NCBI GenBank assembly: GCA_963573305.1 | Contig: OY754338.1 | Span: forward strand, 21,326,192-21,390,191 | Origin: Pyrrhosoma nymphula | Taxonomy: Eukaryota; Arthropoda; Insecta; Odonata; Coenagrionidae | DNA: 64,000 nucleotides | Reading direction: 5' to 3' | In this document: piece by piece, positions 21,955 through 34,200 of the stretch | How positions within the stretch are numbered: position 1 is the first letter of the stretch | How the letters are laid out: every line of letters begins with the position of its first letter | Position numbers and translations under genes: made by a program | The notes under the pieces: generated by a model | Seen by the model: only the letters and a program-made list of their open reading frames with translations | Databases searched by the model: none | Told to the model about the DNA's origin: nothing

Positions 21955-22903
21955 GTCCAGCTCCAGCAGAACGAACTTCTTCACCCGTTCCGCTAGCCTG
22001 TGTTTCGCGGAATGCAGATTGATTCTTTGAAATTGAATTAAATTTCAGAGGAATGAAATAGCATAGTATATCAAGAGAGGAATTAATGGTCGCGTTAACT
22101 TCACCTGTTTAAGGAATTTCACGAGTGGATTAACCTTGCTGACTTTAGTAAATTCATCCGCACGCATTTCCGTAGTCACTTTAGCAAATGGTTTCATTAC
22201 GGATATGAAGACGGACGGTGCGTAGCTCCGCACCGCTCAGCTTCGTCACGTCCCCATAGTCGAGCAGCACCTCGGCTACTACGGGCGACAGCCCTACGAA
22301 TCGAGAAAGCATCTCGTAGGTTGAGGACAACGGGGTAGCGTTCGACTGGATTAGATGTAGGACGGTACCCTCTGTCTTCCCTTGATAGTACTGAATGCAT
22401 TTCAAAGCATCACTTACATTGACACTGTGGTGAAAGAAAGTAACAATATCCCTATTTTAATTATATCTAGGGCTCCAGGAACAAACTTCTCGTTAGTATT
22501 TTTAAAGATTGATTTTTTTATTTATTATCAAAATAACAATCAAAAATAACACACGGCACACATATGCCTGGAGAGGCAACATCTGACACATGACACGTGA
22601 GTGGTCGGGAAAAGATGGTGCCGTGTAGAGTTACGTCATGCCCATTCTACTTTAATACCTCTATGATGTCATCGTGCAGAGTTCAGCCACAGTTGAATTT
22701 TCGAACTGAAGACGAACGTGAGCCACCCTAGCCATCACAGTTCACCAGATACCAAATTCCGAAATAATAGGTAATCGGCCAAATTAATCGGGTATAGATA
22801 CATAATTGATATCGGTTCTTGCATTTATCGATTCCAAATTTTCGATAAATTGACAAAAATAATAGATTATTCGATTAATCGATATCGTAATAGCCCATCT
22901 CTA

Positions 22904-25788
22904 ATGGTTTACTGGTTGTAATACAACATCCTCTGTTTTTCTGATTTGTCGAATTAAAAAAATCCACTCATTCTAGATACTTCCATGGGTTTTTAATTCC
23001 AAGGCGATACTATCGACCACCAAGGGAAACTGCCAGTATAAGGATTAGTCATAAAAAGCATAGATTGTAAATATGCTGACATTAAGATATTGCATATACC
23101 GTTAATAGTAACACGATTTATAGGTGAAAGCTATGACTCATCCATTGAAATTTTCATGCGTTATAAATTTGCAGTACAGGTCTTAAATTAGGGAATGCAC
23201 ATTTTAAACCTCGACGAGTATTTTTCTCCAGTGAATTCCAGGTCCGAAACACGAAATAGCGACTCCCCTACGCCATCAAAATGCCATGCTTTTGCTCGGA
23301 CGAACAGCGAAATGAGTACCATGTTCTATTTCACGGCTAACCGAGGTGAGCGACCCTACCGCGCAGGACAAGGCATCAAGGGCAGAGGCCCTTTCGCGCC
23401 TCATGACCCGCCCGAGGATAATCAACGCCACCTTCTCATCTCCCCCATCCTCTCATTCGCCTTGAGCAACCACCACAGCAGGGTGCACATAAGGGACCCT
23501 GTTTTGGCACCGTTGACCACGAGATCATAATCCACCCACATTGCCTCTTTCCCCCACCAACCGTACATCTCCTCCTGCTCCCCCCACCATCCGGATGCCT
23601 TACAATGCCGGATGATTATTCGAGTTCGCCGAGAAATTCAACGCGTGTAAGGTGGGTCGCCCACTTCCTAGGCGTATAATCATAACCTTTTCATTAATTA
23701 CAGCCCCACCATTCTCAGCAGCAGTCTTACTTCATGGACACAATAGTCCCCATTTTTCTCATAGAAAATTGCATAGTATTGTTAACACTATGTCTACGTA
23801 CTACTATCCTCCGCAGGAGGCAGGGCATGTAGGGACGCCAGTCATAGATGGGTAACTTGTCAAGGGCATAGGAGTTAGGGGATGTAAGAGAAGATTGCTG
23901 GGTGTGTTATGATGGAATTAGCCCTTTCTCACCAGCAAAATTCACAGCTTATATTCTGAAATCACACGTTATATTGTCACAATAACATGGTTCTCACCTA
24001 GTAATACATCAGCATTGCTAAATATTTTTACTTTTTTTAATAATGTTCAATATGTTTGAAAATACCTTTTGGCTGAAAAATAATTAAAACTTGGTGGCTA
24101 AGGTAAACAATAATTATCCTCTTCCGGCGTTAAATGTTATGTGTCCATGTTAATTAACTTAAATGCCACAGTGTGGATAACGGTATATTCAATTACGAAC
24201 GTGCATTTATGTTTGCTACACTTCGTAATCAGAACCGTTGTTTTATTAATGCTCTGAAGTATTTCTTTCCAAACTAGATTTGCGTTAGTACTATCAAGGT
24301 GCAGCTTTTCAATTTGTACACAGGGCGTTCATAGATCATAAGGTTTTGCTACTAAAATAGCATTTATTTAGCATAAAGCTATTATAAAATACAGTTTTAG
24401 AGTAAAGACGAAAACTACCACTGTTTCACTCCCAACACATGAAATACATCAACGTACCCATAATCACATTTACAGTGCAATTTGACTGAAGCAAAGTCCT
24501 TATTCATTAACCCACACTTTTTACTCGATATAAATATACAGCTTTAGTTCTTTCCATGCGTCAACCATTCCTTTATCCTCCTATTCAATGGAACCAAATT
24601 TCTAATGTTTTTAATTCAGTTGATATTGAGTTATAATTTCATTTCCGTGTAAAGAGAACTTCTTTCTCATCGGAAGGTGGAAATTGCTATTGTAACTGCC
24701 AAATTAACTATTGGATTCTAATATCTAATCGAAGTATTTTAGCATCAAACCCAATTTAATTTTACTTACTAATATTAAAACATTGTACTCTAAAACTTTC
24801 TTGATGTTCATACATTGAAACGTTTTCAACATAAAGTTAATGCCTATGCCTATGAAGAAAAGTTTGGAAAGCACTGTTCTAAAGTTATAGTTTGTATTTT
24901 CTTTCAATTGCATTAGTTGAGTAAGTTTTGTGAATCAGTGATTCGTCAGTAGCAACTGGATTGTAAGTGGATATTTATAACGATGTGAAACAATATAGCA
25001 AGAGACAAGAACAGAACTAGGCTTAAAATGAGATCAAGGTGCTTCAAGTCACAATTAGAGGGGATAATTATCGAGATATGATTCAGGAAGGCTCCGCATC
25101 TTATGGTTTCTTAATATTTTTTAGTTTACATAGATATTACTGAATTTGGCAATAAATACTTAATTGAGCATGCTTGTCTTAAATTAATGCCTAATACTGC
25201 ACTTAACTGATTGAAATTTAATAATTTAAAAATTGTAAAGGTAAAGTTATCAAGATAGTATGCCAACCACCAAAAAGCAACTCAAGTACCATTCTACCGT
25301 ACATACCAGCAAAAAAACGTTTTATGCATAATGAAGATAAAGTCAAACAATAACTCAGTGGAATATCGGATAGAATCAACGATAAATTACGCCTATCTAA
25401 ATTAACGTTGAGACAGTAGTGTGTCCTTTCAACTCATGAGTTGCAATGAGAGCCTTGGAAATACAAAACTTCTGGTACTCACCAATATAGAAGAGCCATA
25501 ACCCAGGATGTCACTATGAATCCACTTCGTCCTCGCAACTTCACCATTCGAAGTAAATTCATGGAAGTCGACACCTTTCTGCAATAAGAATTGTTGGAAT
25601 ATCACATTTAAATACACTTTGTTTCAAGCTTCAAAGGATTCAAATGCCCAACCGATATCACCCTCCTTGTTTCACAGGTGGGAAGAAGATAAATAAACAA
25701 TGCAACACCCTGAACAGCAATTTCAAATTTAAAAAAAATAAAACTGATGATCTCAGGCCTGACCTCGTGGAAATTATGAATATCCATG
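22904..25788. other. Intergenic, nothing recognised; GC-richer part at about 23,200-23,870
   Basis: No transposon or gene motif found. The 23,195-23,530 and 23,652-23,855 plus-strand frames lie in the GC-richer part and show no known domain. The 24-25.7 kb part is AT-rich and plain. Confidence 0.45.
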
Positions 25789-25944
25789 ATGAGAAAACCA
25801 CCTTTGTTATTTCCACAAACATTTTTACGCTGGCACGGCGCGCGGTTCACCACACTGTGGCATATGAGTATGCCACAGTGTGGTGAAACGCGCGCCGTGC
25901 CAGCGTAAGAAAGTTTGTGGAAATAACAAAGGTGGTTTTCTCAT
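25789..25944. repeat. Near-perfect palindrome, 156 bp with a tiny loop
   Basis: Left arm ATGAGAAAACCACCTTTGTT leads through ACGCTGGCACGGCGCGCGGT to CCACACTGTGGCATA. After a loop of about four bases (TGAG) the sequence returns base for base to AACAAAGGTGGTTTTCTCAT. Only a few mismatches are visible (for example near 25,835 against 25,890-25,910). The GC-rich arm middle in AT-rich surroundings and the lack of coding suggest a foldback element or a recent inverted duplication. Confidence 0.88.
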
Positions 25945-26263
25945 TATAAAAAATAACCTATAAAATGTGGATGGTTTTGTAACACATAAAAGGTTCATTC
26001 TTCAACATTATTATTTACTCCGTTGTGTAGGTCACATACTACTGCTGAAGAAAATAACAATATATTACGGTCTTTTTTTTAAATTCCAATTCTAACCCTT
26101 GATGCGTGAAAAATCTCATATGCTCCATATCGATAATCGCACGCATTACTCGGATGTAAAATTCATTCACATTTATTCGCACATTGCTGAGTTTCTAACT
26201 GTATTTTTACGATGGAATTCAGGAATGTTATTGCAAGTTTTGGTCTGTATATGGATTCTAACG

Positions 26264-26450
26264 GTAAAACAGAATCAAACTTTGTAAATTTCACACTGAA
26301 TTTTATTAAATACGACTGGTTTCATCGCATAGGCGACAACTTCAGTTCTAAAAAAATACGATGCGCCTATGCAATGCGCCTATGCGATGAAACCGGTCGT
26401 AATAAATACAATTCATTGTGAAATTTACAAAGTTTGTGTTGATTCTGTCA
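26264..26450. repeat. Foldback element with hammerhead-like sequences in its arms
   Basis: Left arm AACAGAATCAAACTTTGTAA and onward is mirrored by TTTACAAAGTTTGTGTTGAT at the right. Inside, the left arm's minus strand reads CTGAAGT, TCGCCTATGCGAT, GAAACCAGTC (26,345 down to 26,314). The right arm's plus strand reads CCTATGCGATGAAACCGGTC (26,379-26,398). The arms are about 85 bp and roughly 90% alike. The CGCCTATGC word occurs twice in tandem in the right arm. Confidence 0.75.
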
Positions 26451-26599
26451 ATATGGATTTTCTCAAAGTTACGCCTGAGAATATCGAGTTCATTATTCTA
26501 ATGGTTATTGTAGGATTTTATACCGCTTATGCTCCGCTTTAACAGAAACACCAACGTTCATTTTCCTAAAGATATTACTCTCTTCATCTCAGCATGATT

Positions 26600-27545
26600 T
26601 CTATCCACCCGAATCCCGCCGAGCATCCACATTCTCTCCCTTCCCTTCCCCGCTTCCTTACGCATTGTGTCACTTTAAAATATGGCCTCCTTTGCCTCGA
26701 ATGACCCACATCCATCCACCTGCTCTGTCTCATCCTGATCTCTTACAGCAACTTTCTTTTCTCCACCTAACCAGGCAAAACACTTCTTTTTTTGTTTCCT
26801 TCCTTTCAATAAAACAACCTCCATCCATCTTTAAAGCGTACATCTCAAACACCTACAATCTCTTCTTCTCCTTTCCCACAAAGGTCTAGGAATCGCTTTC
26901 AAACATCGCCACATCATTACACGACACATGTAAACGTACTAAAGTAGTGCTTTGTCAAAATTAAGCGCGTATAATGTCTCCATCTTCTTTTAAAGGCTCA
27001 CATTTCAAGCGCCTCCATTCTCTTCTAATGCTTTCTTATCAAGCTACAGGATACGCTTTCACAGTACGTACACCACCACATGAGCACAAAAATCCTGTAT
27101 CTTATGGAAAACGACCTAAAGTACTGCATTGTAAAAATTAGGCGCGGAAAATTTCTCTGAGAGAGTGTCAGAGAGAAAGAAAGGGGAAGGGTGGTTGGAG
27201 GTTGTGTGCTCCATGATGAGAAGATGCGAAAGAAGCGGGGTCTGCTCAAAAGAGAACAAGGAAGTGTAGGCGGCGGTGCGCTGTACCGAGGAGGCGGCGC
27301 AAAATGCTTTTTGCACCTCACTTCCTCCCTCTCCCTGGTCCGTGAAAAGGTAAGGGAGGCAGAATAAAGCGTTGCTAGGAGGAGGCTCTCCGTGGGTGCA
27401 AGAACGTCCGTAATGGGGCTGAGGGCATGCGGTAACGATGGGGGAGTGATGTAATGGGAGACGTGCTGGGGGCATGGAGGTTGAAAAATATTGGAGAGAA
27501 GGCGACGCGGGGTCCCGTGTATTCAAGGGGAGCTTAGCAGCCATA
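26600..27545. repeat. CT-rich DNA with an imperfect tandem duplication, then GA-rich DNA
   Basis: A unit starting AGGAATCGCTTTCA (about 26,888) through AAATTAAGCGCGTATAAT recurs as AGGATACGCTTTCA (about 27,047) through AAATTAGGCGCGGAAAAT. The spacing is about 160 bp, and both are preceded by a CTCCATTCTCTTCT-like stretch. The rest to 27,545 is purine-rich on the plus strand and only gives composition-driven reading frames. Confidence 0.5.
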
Positions 27546-28259
27546 AATCGTCCATTTCATAATTATTTCATATCTCCTTATTGTTGATGATAAGTTAAGG
27601 TGGTTCCACCGTATAGTCACTTAAATGTCAGTTTATTCATATTCTGTCTACTTATAGAAAACCTTGTCCTCTATCTGATGTGAGCAACAAAATGTTACCT
27701 TTCCACGGTAACTTATTCTCTAATTGATCTTGAAATTACATGGTGTTCAATGGGGGAATGAGAGAAACACGGGGAAAATAGTATATTTCCATAAAATATA
27801 AATGCCAATTTCGTGGAAAACTGTCTCTTAGAAGGAAATAATCCAGATAATTGAATAAAAATAAAATACAGGCATGTTATCACCTTATTTTTCTAGTTCT
27901 TGAAGAATTAATGCCGTAATTGAAGTCAAAATGCGGTAATTCGTAGGAAATGACGCTGCAGTCGGCTCCTATAGTTGGAAAAAAGTGCTCATTTAAAATA
28001 CATTCGTGGAATAATCTGCATATTTTCTACTTTACTTTTGGTTTTCTGTAGGCAACGCATTTCATCAGTGAAAGCAGGATCTTTTGGACAAAATATAAAA
28101 AAATTGGAATTTAAGTATTTGTTTTGACTCACACAGTCGCAAAGGAATCTCCTTAATAATGAGTCATGATTGTGAAGATTCTAACTACGTGTGCAGGAAA
28201 GTAATGGTAAAATGCAATATATGGTGTTGAAAGTGAATTGCAAGAAGAAAGAGAACTTT
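27546..28259. other. Intergenic, nothing recognised
   Basis: AT-rich and featureless to me. Confidence 0.5.
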
Positions 28260-28810
28260 ATGTCCAACAATGAGAACCCAGGTATAGAAAAAAATGAAAT
28301 TTAAAAAAATGTTACTCGTTTCAAGTACTTGGAATTAGTGGTCTCAGAAAACGAATATTCCAAATCATTAAGAGAAAATAGTACACGTAAGGGTAAACAC
28401 ACATACATTATTGACCTTTCAGTATTGGGCAGTAATATAATCCTTAATGAGGCCGAAAAATGAACTCTAAATATGAGAAAAAATAATAACGAGTGAGATA
28501 AATGGGTCTTGGAGGAGATCTCCTAGCCAAATCAAGGAGAAATAAAATAAAAAAACACAGTGATTACAAATGATGAATATAAATAAGAAAGAAAGAAGAA
28601 GGATACAACGGTTTCGGCATTCTAATGGGGTGTGTGATGAAAAAATTCAAAAGTCCTCATAAAATAAGATCCAGAAGAATATGTATGAAGAGTATGTCTC
28701 GGATAAATAAGATGAGAAAAGGCATGCATGACCTGATTATGAGGAGAATAATGTACAGAATATATTGGATGGAGACAGTTGAATGTTTGGTAGGAGAACT
28801 GCATTAAGTG
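28260..28810 (+). pseudogene. Possible very old LINE (RTE-like) fragment
   Basis: VTRFKYLELVVSENEY is readable near 28,310-28,355 and resembles the RTE segment (V)xxFKYLGSxVSEDG. Downstream, scattered Arg/Lys/Met-rich frames (for example 28,625-28,807) could be the remaining tail but show no firm motif. The call rests on one short similarity and may be chance. Confidence 0.25.
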
Positions 28811-29569
28811 GAAAACCTCTTGTAAAACATTGAGCAGAAGGTCACGTCTACTTTGACCAAATCGCTGGTATCGCTGACCGTTTAAAATTACGGTTGACTT
28901 CATAATGAATACTGCCAACATTTTTGATCAGTAAGATATAATAACAGTGTACTCTTTCCATGCATATATAAGCCATTTAAATATATAACATAAAAAAACG
29001 ACTTAAGCTGAGCTACAATATGCAAACAATATCCAAGACAGCATAGACCTCTATGTAGATTAGCAAAGGTAAAAATAATTTGAACGAACTTGCACATTAC
29101 AACTGGTATTTCTTACTTAATATAAACAAAGTTTATGAGATCTGATTCATATGTGGATAATAACAAAAACATTTTTATTCAATTCCGGATGGAATACGAA
29201 AAAAAAATTTTTAATGTAAAAAATAACTACGTATTTTTATGCATTTATGCGAACCTCCACATGATGTTGTGTTTTAATGCAAAACGTCGGTAAAAGCATG
29301 AGGTATTCATAATTTTCTCAAAAATAATTTTTCGACGAGACATAGGAACAGCGGTATATTTAAGGCATTCATTTTCAGAATTATCATTGAAACCCGATAA
29401 ACGGATGGTCAGAGCGTATTATTTTATGCTTAGAATAATATTTGTAGAAGATAAGACAACTCCTATGTGACCAAATTTGGCCGGCAAAGTTGGCGGACGA
29501 TGTTTTTGGAATCACGGTGTCTTCCCGCGTTGGCTTTCCATATATGACGACATTTTTAACCCATCCTAG
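28811..29569. other. Intergenic, nothing recognised
   Basis: AT-rich with no supported feature. Confidence 0.5.
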
Positions 29570-29632
29570 GGAACATCTTCCGGTCGAAGATTGAAGGCTC
29601 ATGTGCAAAACATTTTTAAACTGAAGATGTTC
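29570..29632. repeat. Short inverted repeat GGAACATCTTC / GAAGATGTTCC
   Basis: An 11-bp exact inverted pair, about 63 bp end to end. The right half continues as CTGAAGATG, the same opening word as the hammerhead-like repeats elsewhere in the window, but no GAAAC follows at the right distance. Confidence 0.45.
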
Positions 29633-29799
29633 CATTACAAATGTGCGAAATAGTAGTCATCAATAGAAATTTAATGCGGGGAAGCTCCGAGAGTAATAGA
29701 GCATCCAGTACCCACGAAAACACCGCCATAATTTCAAGATGGCTGACTTTTGACCACGCGAAAATCTCGTCGTTATCTCGCCTTCAGTACATTTCAACC

Positions 29800-31200
29800 T
29801 CGTTGGTCGGGAGAGGACAAGAGAATAAAGGCAAAAGATCTTCAAGAGAACGGATGGAGCGAAGGAGAACAGGGACGGAAGGAAAACCCTTCCGTGTAGT
29901 GGGGGCAGGTTGACAGTGGGGTGGGATATTTAAGGGGCAAGGCGTCTCCGGGGAAGAAGAGCGCAAACACAAGGGGAAGGAGGACACTGAAAGGGAGTGC
30001 GTTTGATAAATTGTCGCGAAAGAAAGGGCCTGCCCCCCTCCACTTCTCCATGAAACCGCACTCCCCGCCCTTCCAACGCAAATGGGAACCGCTTAACATG
30101 AAAAGGGATAATTGGGGAGAGTGGAGCTCTGACCCCTCTCGCCGGGAACTTCCTAAAAAGGACTTAACCATCCGCTAAGGAAGAGGGAATCTCTTGAAAG
30201 GAATGAGGGAATGCCAAAGGAGAATAGTGTCGGGGAATACGGGGAAAATAAATCGAAGAAAAAACAAAAGAGGTAAGGAGAAGGAAGCGATGTTGGAGCC
30301 GTGAGATGTGGCGATACGATACATATGATGTCGGACGCCAACACGATGTCTTCCGCATAGAATAATCACATGGAAGGGGAAACGCTGCGTGATGATTGCT
30401 TTTCTCCATGTGATATATTTTTAATACAATGACTATGAGATATTACTTACAGTAAGATTCTGAATCTGAAATGTACGAATAAGAGGAAATCTAATCATTG
30501 GACACATTCTAATTGCACTATAACGCAAATAGAGATCGATTTCCGTGGGAAGGAGAAAATTGGGAAGAGCAAAACTTTGATCCCACTCATGAGGAACTTT
30601 TCAAAAAGGACAACCATCCGTTAAGGAAGGCGAGATCTCTTGAAAGGAATGATGGATCGTGGAAGGAACATTAAGGTAGGATGGAAAAAATCGAAGAAAT
30701 TAAAAATAAAAGATGGTAGACGAAGGATTCGAGGATAGGGCCGTAAAATATGGCGATATCCTAATGCTATAACATTTGATGCCACCGTCGGATACTTTGA
30801 TGCAAAAATATATCATTGTCGCATCGAACTATCTGACGTAAACTTTTATGAGGAAACGCGGAGGAGATTTTTAGGAGTTGACAGCTATTCTCAATATGTA
30901 ATTCGATTCGGACTTTGAACCGCGGACCACACGCAACTGTCTACGAGATTTAAATCCTTCCTGTCGATAGTGACCTTTATGACCGAAATTCATCCATATC
31001 AGTCAAATGTCCTTTAATTTTATAGAAAATTTGGATTAATCTTTAATTTAAACTCTCGATATGATTGTTCAACCGATGACTATGAGTTACTGATGCCAGG
31101 ACATTGAAAGAGATGGAGAAAAACGATGCCTATTGGAAAAATATACGAAAATGGAGAGTTAAAACTTATTGGACACATTTTTAAGCATAGCAGCCTCTTG
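29800..31200. repeat. Purine-rich DNA with diverged direct repeats
   Basis: AAAAAGGACTTAACCATCCG near 30,157 recurs as AAAAAGGACAACCATCCGTT near 30,606. Both are followed by AAGGAAG and TCTCTTGAAAGGAATGA, and further on by a GTGGCGATA/ATGGCGATA stretch. ATGACTATGAGATATTACT near 30,430 recurs as ATGACTATGAGTTACTGATG near 31,078, with ATTGGACACATT downstream of both. So one unit of roughly 450-650 bp has been duplicated and has drifted. The flanking plus strand (29,800-30,250) is G/A-rich. Confidence 0.6.
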
Positions 31201-34200
31201 AAAAATGACTCAACTACCTGTCATAATATTAAAAATACTTAGTGAAACATGTTGAACACGTGAAAATCGAACAAAACGTGCTGGATAATATCGTTTTCTG
31301 TGGAATCGCAAAGTTTTTCAGTAAATAAGTACACAATAGAATCCAGTCAAGTAATGGCCTTCCTCATCGCACACATGCTGCAGATGTAGATAATATGACG
31401 GCCATCAAATTGATGAGACTACTGTGTTGATCAACATTTACGATGCTGTGTACTTGGCCATGTAGAAGTGGTCAATTATAGCAGATAAGGTAATATTATC
31501 GATATGACATGGAAGATATAGTAGATTCTACGAAACATTAGATAGTTGGGTATATGCGATAAGAAGAAATCCCACGGATAGAAACAGAAATAATTGACTA
31601 TAATAAAAATTGTCTTATTTTGTAAACAGATTAAGAATAAGGAGAGCCTTCATCCACCCAAACTGTTACAAGTATTAGGAGCATCAAAGTAAGGAGTTGT
31701 TTCTTTTTGCAGTCATCGGTTATAATAAAAAAAAAGTTGAACAGAATATCCGTAAGACAATATGGGCGACAAATACCGATAATCTACTACAATTATAATC
31801 ACCGATGTGTACATATATGTCAGTAACTTTCACATAAGAAATACACGTGAAGCTAAATCTTCATTTGGCTGCAGAAATGTTTTAATTTGCAAAATTAAAT
31901 TATAAATATTTCTTTTCTGTTATTGTAAAATGTATCAATAGAAAGATATTAAAATAAAGATTCTTATTCCTCCAATCAAAATTTGTATTCCGGTCGAAAC
32001 TCAGATATGTTTGATAAAACGTAACGATTATTCGCAATGCTTTAACGTTATTTAGTCATCGTCTCCATAACGACCATAATGATTCTTTTCACTAAATAAG
32101 ATATGAATGGTTTATTACAGTGTATTAGTGTTAATTTTTTTCCTTCCCGTTGATATTCAACTGATACCTTCTCTAGTATCGTAGAATCCACGATTATTGT
32201 CACGGTGTCATATCGTTTCCACTTCGATACATCAGGCATCGAGGTCCACGAGCAAATTGAAAATATCGCACGACTCAAGGCGAGGGGATCTCCTCAACTT
32301 AGTTTGGAAGTGCTTCGTTCTGGGATGGAAGTTCTCCAATTGGACTGAAAAAATGCGATGGGTGGAACAAAGTGTGGGCGGGGGTTTAGGGATTCCGGGG
32401 ACTGGAAAGAATTTTGGAGAAGTGGACCCCGAATAGAATAAAAAAAGCGAGGAAATGAGAGAAGATGGAATAAAATTGAAAATGGAAAAGAATGGGATTG
32501 TATTGTTTGGGGGATATAAGGGGAGGCCAAACTGACTTGTCGCATTATATATAGGCGTCTGCATACACCGTTGTGTCATTAGGGGATATGCCCCGAATTA
32601 GGGGCCATTGTAAAAAAGTAGATGCACCTAAAAATGGGGTCAGCCTGACCTATATGTCTTTCATTTTTTCCAAATTCTAGAAAACCGGCGTCCCATAAAT
32701 ATAGATTTATTTCGTACCACGAATCATCCATTACACAAATGTTCCCATTAGAATACGCGATCCTGGCTAAAACCTCCATGTCACTGCTAACGTGATCGAT
32801 CATTCATGAAAGCTAGTATTCGATAGATTAAATCGCACCAGCATAAAATATGTGCATTAATACCAGCTGAGAACGAAGTGATATTAGCACAAGAGCGCCA
32901 TTATGAGTTGTAACGCAGAAAAGTTCGTCGCAGGTATTCATGAGCTGGTGACATTTTGGCGAGATTATTAGTCACAGTTTTATTAATATTAACGGTTTGA
33001 TATCGAACCAATTTGTGAATTTCACGAATGGAACTCCGTAAATCCCGGATGGTCTTTTTTTAAATTATTTTCCTTTAATATCATCAAGCTATTTCCAAAC
33101 AACTCCCTACCTAATACTGATGACTAGTAAACGCACAAGCAGAGTTTCTGTACCAACCTTTTATGGAAGTTGGCATGATGGATTAACTTCACTGAGAAGG
33201 AGAAAGTATTCACATGTCACATTCATCTAATGACTATAAATTATATTAATCTCTCAGTTGATTTGGTGCTTGACACTCAGATAAAATTCCCTTTATAAAC
33301 CTTCATATCGCCAGTTCAAAAAGGAAAATAAACATGGAATTACTTCCACGAATATCCTCTGAACTCCCTCAGGAATTCTCTGTTCAGGATGTTATTGTAG
33401 CTCCCATCGTATTCATCTAACCTAACATTAGTACTAGTTTGACAAATGTTATATTAATTTCTTCTCTCATAACGTATTGGGATAGAATAAGAAGGGGCAT
33501 TAGGATGAATATCATCCCTATTACGTCTCATAACAATTTCAAAGAGCAACTGATAAAGCAAGGAGAACGATGAAAAGTTATTTCGTTCAAATTACACTCA
33601 ATGATAAGAAGATCATTTCAGGGTATAGATTGAGACCAGATCAGAAGCAAAAATGTGACATATGATATATCCAGGAAGCATTTCACTTCGGTCAAATATA
33701 AACTTTATCGTAAATATACCTTCCGTTATTATTCTCCCCATGATTAATCCACGGTAAGATGAACAGGGGTTGACTGTACGTCGCGAAACTTTAAAAAAAT
33801 ATATAACAGATGAATGTTGGGTTGTCGGATCCTAGTATAGGAATTAAGAAGGCAGAATGTGGAGCTACACAGTCTGACAGGTAATGGGATAGGAAAAATC
33901 GTTCTTCTACTTAAAGTCACTCCAAAAACTCTTTCTCGGCTAGAGTCTAGTCTGGCTTCCCTTGCAAGAGTCACGGTTGCAACGCTAACTTCTTCACAAA
34001 TATTTTTGTGACGGGTGATCCGAGTATATTAGTCTCACAGCAGAAGTTTTCTCTGCCTTCCGCAAATATAATAATAGGATGGGCCCTCCACGGTATTCAT
34101 GCTGGATTTCGGACGCGAAACGAATTGCTCACTTACTAATCCTTCCTTTGACAGTGCTATTAAGTCTTCCAGAAGCAGTCGCGTGAGGTGAGTTCTAATA

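Larger units (their letters stand above)
17450..22440 (-). pseudogene. hAT transposase, interrupted pseudogene
   Basis: Read on the minus strand in two blocks. The upstream block (about 22,405-21,955) has SNATPLSSTYEMLSRFVGLS, like the hAT segment RWNSTYxMLxRF. It continues with VMKPFAKVTTEM and VSKVNPLVKFLKQVKLTRPL. The downstream block (about 17,876-17,474) opens with ATMLNPRFN-stop-LHF, the conserved LDPRFK-like motif. It ends with the C-terminal dimerisation segment: FELREILNRRVVDRHLNPLS then WKSVNTEYPHIYQVARK. Between the blocks sits the 4-kb Transib element plus its duplicated CGACG. Other damage: a TAA at 17,810-17,812 and probable upstream decay. The N-terminal zinc finger and catalytic part before the STYEML segment are missing or unreadable. 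It would have been a DDE cut-and-paste transposase. Confidence 0.78.
16962..22903 (-). mobile_element. hAT-superfamily DNA transposon, split by a Transib insertion
   Basis: The left end reads TAGGGATGGGCGATTA. The right end, on the other strand, reads TAGAGATGGGCTATTA, so there is a shared TAGRGATGGGC terminus. ATGGTT lies just outside both ends (16,955-16,960 and 22,904-22,909), consistent with an eroded 8-bp hAT target duplication (ATGGTTCT / ATGGTTTA). Both subterminal regions are rich in ATCGATTAATCG words. On the minus strand, parts of a hAT transposase lie on either side of the Transib insertion (17,882-21,949). Without that insertion the element is about 1.9 kb. Confidence 0.8.
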
